From: JAKAIY01 sp963809385
GTDB lineage: Bacteria; Chloroflexota; Ktedonobacteria; Ktedonobacterales; JADMIN01
Assembly: GCA_963809385.1 (NCBI GenBank)
Contig: CAWEJL010000010.1
Location: 1 to 64,000 of the forward strand
DNA length: 64,000 nucleotides
Direction: 5' to 3'
Under the pieces are notes generated by a model that was not told where the DNA came from, did no database searches, and saw only the letters and a list, made by a program, of their open reading frames with translations. Made by a program: the position numbers and the translations under genes. Of this stretch, positions 44,776-53,319 are shown piece after piece. Position 1 is the first letter of the stretch, and every line of letters begins with the position of its first letter.

Positions 44776-46713
44776 GAGCCGCTACCCCCTTCCTTCGTGG
44801 CGTCATTCGCGGAAGCCAGCTCGATGTTGATCGCTGACGCCTTGAACTCCGCCGTGCCTGACTTCGGATCAATCGCGTGGATTGTCAGCACGTTCGTCAT
44901 GGTTTGGTCGGGGAAGTGGAACGTCATGAACGCCAGCCCGCGATACAGGCCGGAGTTCAGATGCGCCCGCAGCGTCACCGAGCCGCGCCGCGACGAGACG
45001 CGAACCATCGCGCCCTCGCCGATGCCGCGCTGGGCGGCGTCTTCCGGGTTGATCTCGATGAACTCTTCCTGGGGCCGCGCGGAATCGTAGAGGCCGGTCT
45101 GAACGCCGCTGTTATAGAACTCCAGCCTGCGTCCAGTGGTCAGGGTGATTGGGTACGCGCTATCCACCTGGTCTACTGGCGGCTCATATTCCGTGGGCAT
45201 GAACGGGACCTGGGGGCCGATCAGCGGATCGCTCCACAGCCGCCAGTGCATGACCTTCTCACCGGGATGCTGCTCATCGTAGCAGGGCCACTGCAAGCCG
45301 TGGCTCTCCTCCAGGCGCTTGTAGCTCATGCCCGCGTGGATCGGCGAGAGGGAGCGTAGCTCATCCCAGATTTGCTCGGCTGAGGTGTAGCTCCAGTTCT
45401 CGCCCATGCGGTTCGCGAGGTCCTGGAGTATCTCCCAGTCGCTGCGCGCCTCACCGGGTGGCTCCAGCGCCTTGCGGCAGAGTTGCACCCGGCGCTCGCT
45501 GCTGGTCACTGTGCCTTCTGACTCAGCCCAGGAGGCCGCGCCTGGAAGCACGACATCCGCCAGCTCGACGGTCTGCTGCATCAGAATGTCCTGCGCCACG
45601 ATGAATTCGAGTCCCCGCAGCAAACGCTCCGCATGGTGGGTGTCGGCGTCGGAGGCGAGCGGATTCTCGCCGAGCACGTAGAGCGCGCGTAGCTCCCCGC
45701 GATCCATCGCGTCCAGCATGGCGGACTGGTGCCAGCCGCGCTTGGGTGGGATTGGCTTCCCCCACACACGCTCGAACTTGCCCCGCAGCTCGTCGTTCTC
45801 GACATGCTGGAATCCCGGCAGCCGGTCTGGTAGCGCGCCCATGTCGCCGCCGCCCTGCACATTGTTCTGGCCGCGCAGCGGATTGAGTCCGCAGCCATCG
45901 CGGCCAACTTTGCCGGTCAGCAGCCCCAGATTGATCAGCGCCAGGACGTTATCCGTCGCGTTGTGATGCTCCGTGATGCCCAGCGTCCAGCAGATCATGC
46001 CGGTGCGAGCGCGCGCGAAGTCGCGCGCCACTGTGCGAATCTTGGCGGCTGGTATGCCGGTGATTCCCTCGGCATATTCCGGCGTATAACGGGCAACGGC
46101 GCGCTTATAGTCCTCGAACCCGGTCGTCGCATGCTCGACGAACCACGCGTGATAGAGGCCCTCCGCGATGATGACGTGGCCCATGGCGTTGGCGAGCGCG
46201 ATATCCGCGCCCACGCGGATCGGAAGCCAGTCGTGAGCGGCTTCCACTGAGAGCGTCCTGCGGGGATCAACGACGACCATGCGGGCGCCATTCTCGATGC
46301 CCTTGAGCATCCGCAGGAACATGACAGGATGGGTCTCGCGCGCGTTCGAGCCCCAGAGGAGAATATAGTCCGTCTCCTCCATATCGGTGTAGGAAGATCG
46401 TGCCACCGCCGCTATTGAAGACTGCCGCCAGACCGGCGACGCTGGGAGCGTGTCAGGTACGGTTGCAGCTATCGATGTTATTGCTCGACAGCACCGTCCG
46501 CATGAACTTCTGCGCGACGAAGTTGACTTCGTTGGTCGCCTTGGAGCAGCTAAAGAAGCCAATCGCCTGGCCGCCGTACTGTGCCTTAATGCCGCCCAGG
46601 CGCTCCGCGACGACGCCTAGCGCCTCATCCCAGCTCGCGGGCTGGAGCCGCCCATCCTTCCGAACCAGTGGGGTTGTGAGCCGGGTGACGCGTTGCGCTA
46701 CCTGTGTTGCCAC
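44772..46713 (-). CDS. fdhA: Formate dehydrogenase catalytic (molybdopterin) subunit, selenocysteine-containing
   Basis: This subunit oxidises formate to CO2, or runs in reverse, at a Mo/W-bis-MGD centre. The gene starts at a GTG with GGAG 8 bases upstream, right at the domain boundary: VTRLTTPLVRKDGRLQPASW. The usual N-terminal Fe4S4 domain is encoded elsewhere in the operon. Residue 87 is TGA (46453-46455) in SSNNIDSCNRT-U-HAPSVAGL, matching E. coli FdhF CCARV-U-HGPSVAGL, and the same frame continues after it. A GGTC-loop hairpin follows. A +1 shift near 46400 (after NSGGGTI) leads to SYTDMEETDYILLWGSN. NPLRGQNNVQGGGDMGALPD carries the Arg333 equivalent. The C-terminal domain includes LTTGRRLEFYNSGVQTG. 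The operon continues with NuoE-, NuoF- and Fe-S genes. Confidence 0.92.
46424..46455 (-). promoter_or_regulatory. Selenocysteine codon and SECIS-like hairpin in fdhA
   Basis: On the minus strand TGA (46455-46453) is followed after exactly 18 bases by GGTCTG. GTCGCC and GGCGGC form a 6-bp stem (46440-46424, one T.G pair) around a GGTCT loop. E. coli fdhF also has 18 bases between UGA and GGUCUG, and the GGUC apical loop is what SelB recognises (established for fdhF). The stem is less obviously bulged than in fdhF. Confidence 0.87.
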
Positions 46714-46910
46714 GAGAATCGCTCCTCTCCATCGACAAGCGTCTTCGTCGCTGTTCCATCCAGTGGCCTCGTCCTGGGGCATGCCAAGTCTGCTTTCACG
46801 ATGAACTGGCCCGCACACCCCGAAGCGTCACAATTCCTACACACTGTACGCCATTTTGCGCGCTTCTGTCATCGGCGCGTGCGCCGGAAAGTTCGCCAGA
46901 TCATGAAGGA

Positions 46911-46947
46911 GCCTCGCCGCGTGTCGTATCCAGCCACGCGGCGAGGC
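46911..46947 (-). terminator. 13-bp hairpin terminator
   Basis: GCCTCGCCGCGTG (46911-46923) pairs perfectly with CACGCGGCGAGGC (46935-46947). It lies ~35 bases downstream of the SDR remnant stop on the minus strand and ~200 bases upstream of fdhA. It is probably the old terminator of the remnant gene, insulating the fdh operon. Confidence 0.65.
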
Positions 46948-46980
46948 TGAGGCCAGGCTATTGGAGGTCACGGAGGCGGC

Positions 46981-47100
46981 TCAGGAGAGCGGATTGACTC
47001 TGTCCGCCGCCACCAGCGAGCCAGTCAAGCCGGCTGGCGCGCCACTCGCCAGGAACAGCGCCAGATAGCCGGAGATCATATCCGCGCTGCTCATTCGCGC
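46981..47100 (-). pseudogene. Possible short-chain dehydrogenase C-terminal remnant
   Basis: A short frame reads MSSADMISGYLALFLASG, then GAPAGLTGSLVAADRVNPLS and a stop. The FLAS...TG spacing matches the end of SDR enzymes. The upstream catalytic portion is missing. It is different in sequence from the SDR remnant on the other side of the formate dehydrogenase operon. Confidence 0.35.
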
Positions 47101-47211
47101 GCTCGCGCCTGTCTCACAGCCACCGAACTTCGCGGTATAGACAGCGGCCCCCTCCGCGCCGTAGTCTGTGGGAGCGGGACGCCGAACTGGCCACCAAGGG
47201 GGTAAATCGCT

Positions 47212-47748
47212 ATGCCCAAACACAGTTCCTCGCTGCGTGTTCCACAGGAAATGCAAGCGCGCTTCAACGAGATTGTCCAGCTCACCGATGACTTTAGTCA
47301 GGCCTATCTGAACGCTGAATACGCCCAGTTATGCCGCGAGTTGGTCGCTACCCTCTGCCGCAAGCGGCCTTCGCCGCTCCTGGCAGGCAAAACCCCAACA
47401 TGGGCAGCCGGGATTATCCATGCGCTGGGAATGGTGAATTTTCTCTTTGATTCCTCGCAAACGCCGCATGTCCGTTCGAGCCAGATTGCCGAATATTTCA
47501 GCATCAGCGCCAACACAATGCAGGGTAAATCCAAACAGATTCGTGATCTCTTCCATATCCATCAGATGGATCCAGACTGGACGCTTCCATCTCGGATCGA
47601 GCGGAATCCCCTCGTCTGGATGCTCAATGTCAACGGATATATCATTGATGTGCGCCACGCGCCGCGAGAAATCCAGATCGAGGCGTTTATGCGAGGCATG
47701 ATTCCCTATATCCCAGGCGATGGCAGTGAAAATCCGCCCGCGACATAA
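47212..47748 (+). CDS. DUF6398-type protein
   Basis: A 178-residue soluble protein. The core reads LTDDFSQAYLNAEYAQLCRE, LCRKRPSPLLAGKTPTWAAG, HALGMVNFLFDSSQTPH, FSISANTMQGKSKQIRDLF and WMLNVNGYIIDVRHAPREIQ. I recognise this as the DUF6398 family from memory. The ISANTMQGKSKQIRDL segment looks like a helix-turn-helix-like recognition helix, so nucleic-acid binding is possible but unproven. A GGGGGT-type ribosome site precedes the ATG. It is divergent from the fdh operon. Confidence 0.7.
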   Translation: MPKHSSSLRVPQEMQARFNEIVQLTDDFSQAYLNAEYAQLCRELVATLCRKRPSPLLAGKTPTWAAGIIHALGMVNFLFDSSQTPHVRSSQIAEYFSISANTMQGKSKQIRDLFHIHQMDPDWTLPSRIERNPLVWMLNVNGYIIDVRHAPREIQIEAFMRGMIPYIPGDGSENPPAT

Positions 47749-47797
47749 CCAGCGACACAAACGGCGCGAGACCGCGCCAGGAAGGGCTTGTAGCCTC

Positions 47798-48737
47798 ATG
47801 AACCGTGACAAGCGTGACGCCATCGAGCACGAGGAGCCAGCGCGGCCACCCTACACCACCCACGAGCGGCCGCTCTTCTTCGCTCACCGGGGCGGCTCCG
47901 CGCTGATGCCGGAGAACACGATGCCGGCCTACGAGCGTGGGCTGGCGCTGGGCGCGGATGTGCTGGAACTCGATATTCACTACACCCGCGACGGCGAGAT
48001 TGTCGTCATTCACGACGATGATGCTGGAGCGCACGACCAATGGCTCCGGCCCGGTCGCGGCGCTCACCCTGGATGAGGTCCGGCGGCTGGACGCCGGCTA
48101 CCGCTTCACGCCCGACGGGGGAGCGACCTACCCCTGGCGCGACAAAGGCGTGACCATCCCAACACTGGTCGAGGTCTTCGAGCGCTTCCCCGGCGTGCGG
48201 GTCAATATCGACATTAAGCAGGACAGCGAAGATGGGGATCGCCGCTTCGCCCGGCTGCTCCGGGATCGCGCCTGGGAAGACCGCACGATGGTGGGCAGCT
48301 TTGAGGATAAGATGGTGGCGCGGTTCCGCGCGATCAGCGAGGGACGTGTGGCCACCTCAGCCAGCGGAGGCGAGGCGCGAACGTTCCTGCTGCATGTGCT
48401 GTTTCGCGCCACGCGCCGGCTGCGCCCGGCCTACGATGCGCTCCAGGTCCCAGAGGTCTATCGCGGGATTCGCGTCGTCTCGCCCACCAGCATCCGCCTG
48501 GCGCGCGAGCTGGGGCTGGATACCCACGTCTGGACGGTGGATAATGGCGCTGATATGGAGCGTCTACTCGACTGGGGCGTGGATGGCCTGATGACCGACC
48601 GTCCCGACATCCTGGCGCAAGATCTATCAGGCACGAGGCTGGCTAGCGTCCGGCGCGGAAGCGGTACAATCAGAGCGGGTCGAGTAGGCGGCGCGTCAAG
48701 GGCGCCAGGATACGAGCGGAGACAGGCGAGACCATGA
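47798..48737 (+). CDS. Glycerophosphodiester phosphodiesterase
   Basis: A TIM-barrel enzyme that hydrolyses deacylated phospholipids to glycerol-3-phosphate and an alcohol. The catalytic motifs are FFAHRGGSALMPENTMPAYE (His, Arg, Glu), ADVLELDIHYTRDGEIVVIHD (metal Glu/Asp, second His), FPGVRVNIDIKQD and HVWTVDNGADMERLLDWGVD, then GLMTDRPDI. One frame change near 48027 leads to LERTTNGSGPVAALTLDEVR. The C-terminal ~40 residues are a basic tail. The stop overlaps the next gene by four bases, so the two form an operon. Confidence 0.88.
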
Positions 48738-49699
48738 ACAGGCGATTGCTGCGCGGGCTGGCGCTGGCGACAGGCGTTGGCGTGGCGGCGGTGGCGGCGA
48801 GCGGGGCGGGCGTGGGCTACTACGTCGCGCATGTGCTGACAGCCCCCAAGCGCCCCACCTCGACGGATGACTACGTGATGACGCCCTTCGAGACGGGCGT
48901 GCCATCCGAGGACGTGCGCATCCCGACCGAGCGGGAGGACCGCACACTCGACGGCTGGTGGTTCCCGCGCCCCGAGACGGATCGCGTCATCATCGGGCTG
49001 ACAGGCTATCGCGGCGCCAAGTCGGAGCTCATCGGCATCGGCTCGGCGCTCTGGCGCGCGGGCTTCAACGTACTGCTGTTCGATTACCACGGGCATGGCG
49101 CTGGGCGTGGCGCGCCAGTCACGCTGGCCTACCGCGAGCTACACGATGTTTACGCCGCGCTGGACTACACGTTACAGCGGGTTCCTGGCGCGCGTGTAGG
49201 CGTGATCGGCTTCTCGATGGGCGCGGCGCTGGCGATCCTGGCCGCCGCCAGCCGCCCAGAGATTGAGGCGATCGTAGCCGACTCGCCCTTCGCGACGCAC
49301 GCCGACGTGATCAGCCACAACATCGCGCGCACGATCCGCTTGCCCGGCCAGCCGTTCCTCGGCGCCGCCGACTACTTCCTGGCGCGCCGCGCGGGCTACC
49401 GTAGCCGCGACGTGGCGCCGCTGCGCGTGGTGGGCCAGATCGCCCCGCGCCCGCTGCTGCTCATCCACGGGACCGCCGACCAGATGATCCCCGTCAGCCA
49501 CACTCAGCGAATCTACGACGCGGCGGGCGGCCCGAAGGAGCTGTGGCTCGCCGAGGGCGCGGACCATTGCGGCGCCTACTTCCTCGACCGCCCCGCCTAC
49601 TGTCAGCGGGTCAGCGCCTTCCTCGCCCGCGCGCTGGATGACAGCCAGCCGGTGGAGCAGCCGCTGGCCAGCAAGCGCGACGGCCTCGCGCGCCTGTAA
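48734..49699 (+). CDS. Membrane-anchored alpha/beta hydrolase
   Basis: A 321-residue protein with one N-terminal membrane helix (LALATGVGVAAVAASGAGVGYYV); the catalytic domain presumably lies outside the membrane. The nucleophile elbow is VGVIGFSMGAALAIL, the acid is Asp in LLIHGTADQMIPVSH, and the His lies in AEGADHCGAYF. HGHGAGRGAPV forms the oxyanion-side loop. It resembles the BAAT/YqkD-type serine hydrolases. Translation is coupled to the upstream glycerophosphodiesterase, suggesting a role in lipid turnover (inference). Confidence 0.8.
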   Translation: MNRRLLRGLALATGVGVAAVAASGAGVGYYVAHVLTAPKRPTSTDDYVMTPFETGVPSEDVRIPTEREDRTLDGWWFPRPETDRVIIGLTGYRGAKSELIGIGSALWRAGFNVLLFDYHGHGAGRGAPVTLAYRELHDVYAALDYTLQRVPGARVGVIGFSMGAALAILAAASRPEIEAIVADSPFATHADVISHNIARTIRLPGQPFLGAADYFLARRAGYRSRDVAPLRVVGQIAPRPLLLIHGTADQMIPVSHTQRIYDAAGGPKELWLAEGADHCGAYFLDRPAYCQRVSAFLARALDDSQPVEQPLASKRDGLARL

Positions 49700-49793
49700 G
49701 CCAGCTTTCGCCGTTCGCTTTCTTCCCGGCGCGTTGACAGCGGCGCGGGCGCGATGGTACACTATGCTCCGCGACGCCACACAGCGCCGCAAC

Positions 49794-49866
49794 GCCAAGG
49801 TAGCTCAGCCGGTAGAGCACAGCACTGAAAATGCTGGGGTCGGCGGTTCGATCCCGCCCCTTGGCA
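49794..49866 (+). tRNA. tRNA-Phe (GAA)
   Basis: GCCAAGG pairs with CCTTGGC. The D arm is GCTC..GAGC. The anticodon stem CAGCA/TGCTG is perfect with loop CTGAAAA, anticodon GAA. The T arm is GGCGG/TTCGATC/CCGCC. The length is 73 with discriminator A; CCA is not encoded. Confidence 0.95.
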
Positions 49867-49876
49867 CCCCATCACC

Positions 49877-49906
49877 GACGCTCGATGTATCGCAACATCG
49901 AGCGTC
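49877..49906 (+). terminator. Terminator of tRNA-Phe
   Basis: GACGCTCGATGT (49877-49888) pairs perfectly with ACATCGAGCGTC (49895-49906), a 12-bp stem followed by TTGTGTTT. It begins 10 bases after the tRNA. Confidence 0.85.
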
Positions 49907-50039
49907 TTGTGTTTCTCCACGCCGCCACTTGGACGTCCGCCGCATCCCACAACGCTATTCGTCCCGCTTCCATAGCGACCTCACGGCGCCTCCTGCTATA
50001 CTCCGCGCTGACCCTGGCGTGAAGGAGGACTCAACCAGC

Positions 50040-51741
50040 ATGCGGATGGCGCTGCGCACCACCCTGATCTGCCTCGTTGGACTGGTCAATATCGGCTCGA
50101 CACTGCTGCCCGTCTGGCCCAAGCGGTTCATGCTGCTCACGCGCGTCGCGCCGGTCGCGCTGACGCTGGCGGCGCAGCATGTGACCCTCTTCGCTGGCGT
50201 CGCGATCCTGCTGCTGGCGTGGCCCGCCGCGCTCGGCCACCGCCGCGCCGCCTACACCTTGATGCTCACTGGCGCCGTCGCGGTCATCGCGAATTTGTTC
50301 AAGGGGCTGGATGTCGAAGAGGCGCTGATCAATCTGGCGCTGGTCATCGCGCTCTGGCGCGCGCGCCACCGTTTCCACGACATTCCGATGCGCTACACGG
50401 CGGTGGACCTCGCGCGACTGGGCCTACTGATGGCCGTGTTCGAGTGGCTCTACGCGCGCGCCGGACGCGGCGTGGTGGCGGGCCTGCGCGCGCTGGAGGA
50501 CAATGTCACAAGCTGGCGCATTAACTCGCCAGTGGCGGCGCATATCGCTCTGCTAATGACGCGCCGCTTGCGCCTAGAGCGTGTCTTTCTGGGTGAGGCG
50601 CAATACGCGCTGCCCGTCTTTCTAGTCGCCGTCTTCATCGTCATCTCATGGACCTCGCTGGCCCGGATTGGACGCCAGGAGACACCGGAAGACCTGTACC
50701 CACGGCTGGGGCGCTCGTCGCGCAACTCGCTCGCCTACCTCGCCCACCGCGGCGACGTCCGCACGTTCCTGGCGTCGGATGGGCGCGGCGCGATCAGCTA
50801 CCGGCTGGTCGGGCGGGTGGCGCTCCAGGTGGGCGCGATTCTGGGGCCAGCCAGCGAGCGCGCGCGGGTGTATGAGGAGTTCCTTGCCTGGCTGCGCAGC
50901 GAGCGGCTGATCCCGGCGGCGGTGGCGCTCTCGCGCGACGAGCGGCCCATTGCGGCGGAGGCGGGCATGCGCACGCTGCCCATCGGTCGCGAGGCGGTGG
51001 TAGATTTGTCCGTCTTCAGCGTCGAGCGGCTGGCCAAGAAAATGCGCTGGGCGCAGCGCTCGCTGACCAAGCGCGGCTACCGCTGCGAGCTAGCGCCCGC
51101 CACCGAGATCACGCTGGCGAACACGCGCGGCGCTCGGACGTATTGACACCGAGTGGCGCGTGCGACGTGGCGGCATGAGCTATGGCTGCGCGATGACGCT
51201 GGGGCGCTTCCCCGGCCCCGACGAGGCCGACTGCCTCATTGGCCTGCTACGCGACCCGGAGGGCGAGCCGGTCGCCTACCTCACGCTGCTGCCCGGCGGC
51301 GAGGGCTACTACTCGCTGGACCTGACCCGGCGGGTGGACGCCGCGCCCAACGCCGCGATGGAGCTGCTGATGATGGAGACGCTGACCACTCTGCGTGAGC
51401 GCGGCGCGAGCGCCGTCAGCCTCAACTTCTCCACCTTCTCCGGCCTGCCCGCGCGGGTGGGTGGCAAGGCGCTGGCGCGACTGGGCAGTCTGGCCTTCCA
51501 GACCAGCTCGCTGGAGGTCTTCAACAACAAGTTCCTGCCGGAATGGACGCCGCGCTACCTCGCCCTGCGTAGCTGGTTCGATCTGCCTGACGTGGCCTAC
51601 GCCATCCTCGTCGCTGAGGGCGCCGACCGCGTGCTGTATAACGCGCTGGCGCGCAACTGGCGGCGCCTCATGGCGCGGGCGCGCAATCGCGCGGGGCATA
51701 CACTCCAGCCGGCGCCACAAGCCAGCGGCGAAGGCGCATAG
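50040..51741 (+). CDS. MprF-like protein: membrane domain plus DUF2156 aminoacyl-lipid transferase domain
   Basis: The N-terminal ~210 residues hold several helices (TTLICLVGLVNIGSTLLPVW, VTLFAGVAILLLAW, ALPVFLVAVFIVISW). The C-terminal domain is of the phosphatidylglycerol lysyltransferase C-terminal type (DUF2156): SSRNSLAYLAHRGDVRTFLA, AISYRLVGRVALQVGAILGP, GMSYGCAMTLGRFPGPDEAD, ASAVSLNFSTFSGL and EVFNNKFLPEWTPRYL. MprF proteins transfer amino acids to phosphatidylglycerol and flip the product. The frame changes once near 51127, joining ITLANTR to ALGRIDTEWRVRRGG. The start at 50040 follows GAAGGAGG; longer frames would run through the tRNA. Confidence 0.82.
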
Positions 51742-51896
51742 CCGCCGCTCTCGGCTATTGCCGCTTACACGCTGTTTGTCATGCTCCGCCGCATCGCGCT
51801 ACAATCCTTTCCGTGGACGGGAGGCTCCCGCGCCACACACACGCGTGTGAATGATGAGAGGCCGCGACAGCGCGCGGCGGAACGGGATAATGACGC

Positions 51897-52388
51897 ATGG
51901 CGGATACCAGCCTGGCACAGACACCCACCCTTACCGTTGGCGATGAGGCCCCCGATTTCACCCTCAACTCCGCGACCACCGACGGCGCGGTGACGCTCAG
52001 CTCCTATCGCGGGAGCAAGAACGTCGTGCTGGCGTTCTTCCCCTGGGCCTTCAGCGGGACCTGCTCGGCGCAACTGCCATCCTATGAGGCCGAGTTGGAG
52101 CGCTTCCGCTCCTACGATACCGAAGTGCTCGGCATCAGCATGGACTCGAAGCTCGCGCTGGCGCACTGGGCCAAGGAGATTGGCGTCACCTTCCCGCTGC
52201 TCACCGATGCCTACCCACAGGGTAAGGTCGTGGACGCCTATGGCGTGCGGCACGCCCTCGGCGTGGCGGAGCGCGCGCTGATCGTCGTGGACAAGGCCGG
52301 CAAGGTCGCGTGGATTCACGTCCACCGCCCGCTTGGCGAAGTACCGGACAGCGAAGAGATGTTCGACGTGCTGCGCAAGCTGAGCTAA
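51897..52388 (+). CDS. Peroxiredoxin (AhpE-like)
   Basis: A 163-residue thiol peroxidase that reduces hydroperoxides. The thioredoxin-fold core reads VGDEAPDFTLNSATTDG. The peroxidatic Cys is in LAFFPWAFSGTCSAQLPSYE, closest to AhpE-type enzymes (FFPLAFTGIC). Only this one Cys is present, so a separate reductant must resolve it. ERALIVVDKAGKVAWIHVHR is typical of the C-terminal half. The next gene, 95 bases on, encodes a probable U-x-x-C selenoprotein, an attractive reducing partner (inference). Confidence 0.9.
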   Translation: MADTSLAQTPTLTVGDEAPDFTLNSATTDGAVTLSSYRGSKNVVLAFFPWAFSGTCSAQLPSYEAELERFRSYDTEVLGISMDSKLALAHWAKEIGVTFPLLTDAYPQGKVVDAYGVRHALGVAERALIVVDKAGKVAWIHVHRPLGEVPDSEEMFDVLRKLS

Positions 52389-52483
52389 GACGCGCGCCCA
52401 CGCGGGAGCCGCCGCTGACGTGAGCGGCGGCTTCACGTTCGTATGTGAGAAGCTTAGGGCGAAGTCAGGAAAGGGCCGCCCCT

Positions 52484-53212
52484 ATGCCCATGTCGCGACG
52501 TTGCATCCCCTACACCCCGCGCCGCCGCGAGCTTCGCGAGACCACCTTCGCGCTGGTCACGACGGCGGGCGTCCATATGCGCGACCAGGAGCCGTTCGAC
52601 CTGGTGGGCGATAACACCTGGCGTCTGATTCCCGGCGATGTCCAGGCCAGCCAGCTGATGGTGACGCACGAACATTACGACCACCGCCATGCCGACCAGG
52701 ATATCAACTGCGTCTTCCCGATTGACCGCCTGCGCGAGCTGGCGGCGGAGGGCGTGATTGGCGGCGTGGGCGACAAGCATCTGGGGTTCATGGGCTTCAG
52801 CCAGCGCATCCGCGACCTCTACGAGCGCGCCGCGCCGGAGATGGCCAAGCTGATCGAGCGCTCGCGCGCCGACGCGGTGGCTGCTGACGGCTGGCTGACC
52901 GCTCTGCCATCGCACGGTCGTTGCGATTCAGCGTGAGATCGAGATGCTCGGCCTGCCCACCGTGCTGATTACGCTCGTGCCGCAAGGCCTCAGCCGAGAT
53001 GGGGCCGCCGCGCGCTATCCATCCAGTGGGCTTCACGCTGGGCGACCCGCTGGGTCTGCCCGACCGGCCCACGCTGCAGCGCGAGGTGCTGCTGGCCGCG
53101 CTGCGCCGCTGGGAGGCGCGCGAGGAGCCAGGCCATATCTGGGATGTTGGAGTTCCCCGACTACACCCCCGACCCGGCGATCCTCAACAACGGCGAAATC
53201 ATCCGCGAGTAG
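52484..53212 (+). CDS. GrdB/PrdB-family selenoprotein (U-x-x-C)
   Basis: The family includes the selenocysteine subunits of glycine, betaine, sarcosine and D-proline reductases. The N-terminal half is clear: ELRETTFALVTTAGVHMRDQ, PGDVQASQLMVTHEHYDHRH, CVFPIDRLRELAAEGVIGG. One extra G near 52880 shifts the frame; corrected, it reads ADAVLLTAG-U-PLCHRTVVAIQREIEMLG with TGA at 52896-52898 as U. Later frame changes (near 52995 and 53145) lead to PPRAIHPVGFTLGDPLGLPD and LEFPDYTPDPAILNNGEIIR. A bulged GGTC-loop hairpin follows the TGA. No PrdA or GrdE-like partner is nearby, so a thiol-redox role with the adjacent peroxiredoxin is more likely than amino-acid reduction (inference). Confidence 0.8.
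52896..52927 (+). promoter_or_regulatory. Selenocysteine codon and SECIS-like hairpin in the GrdB/PrdB-like gene
   Basis: TGA (52896-52898) is followed 17 bases later by GGTC. ATCGCAC (52909-52915) pairs with the bases of 52920-52927, leaving T52921 as a single bulge below the loop-closing C-G pair. A bulged U and a GGUC apical loop are the two elements SelB needs in E. coli fdhF. The U-P-L-C context is the family's redox motif. Confidence 0.82.
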
Positions 53213-53215
53213 GGA

Positions 53216-53288
53216 CCTCACCCCCGGCCCCTCTCCTCTAGCGAGAGGCGGAGTTGTGGTGGAGCCCCTCTCCTATGCGAGAGGGGAT
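53216..53288. repeat. CCTCACCCCC-type dispersed repeat, copy 5 (extended)
   Basis: CCTCACCCCCGGCCCCTCTC starts 4 bases after the selenoprotein stop. It is followed by the short hairpins CCTCTAGCGAGAGG and CCCCTCTCCTATGCGAGAGGGG. The last is a 5-7 bp stem just before the hydrolase gene. Confidence 0.7.
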
Positions 53289-53319
53289 TTGCGGCGGACG
53301 GAGCGAGATAGAGGAGGGC

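Noticed and set aside
46453..46455. Treating the TGA in fdhA as a nonsense mutation or as the natural stop of a short gene
   Set aside because: It falls on the Sec column of FdhF, the frame continues with conserved residues, and a SECIS-like hairpin follows at the right distance.
49638..50039. A long N-terminal extension of the MprF-like protein
   Set aside because: It would run through tRNA-Phe and its terminator; a ribosome site precedes the ATG at 50040.
52484..53212. Annotating the PrdB-like gene as D-proline reductase
   Set aside because: The partner proprotein subunit (PrdA) and other prd genes are absent, and the protein stands next to a peroxiredoxin.
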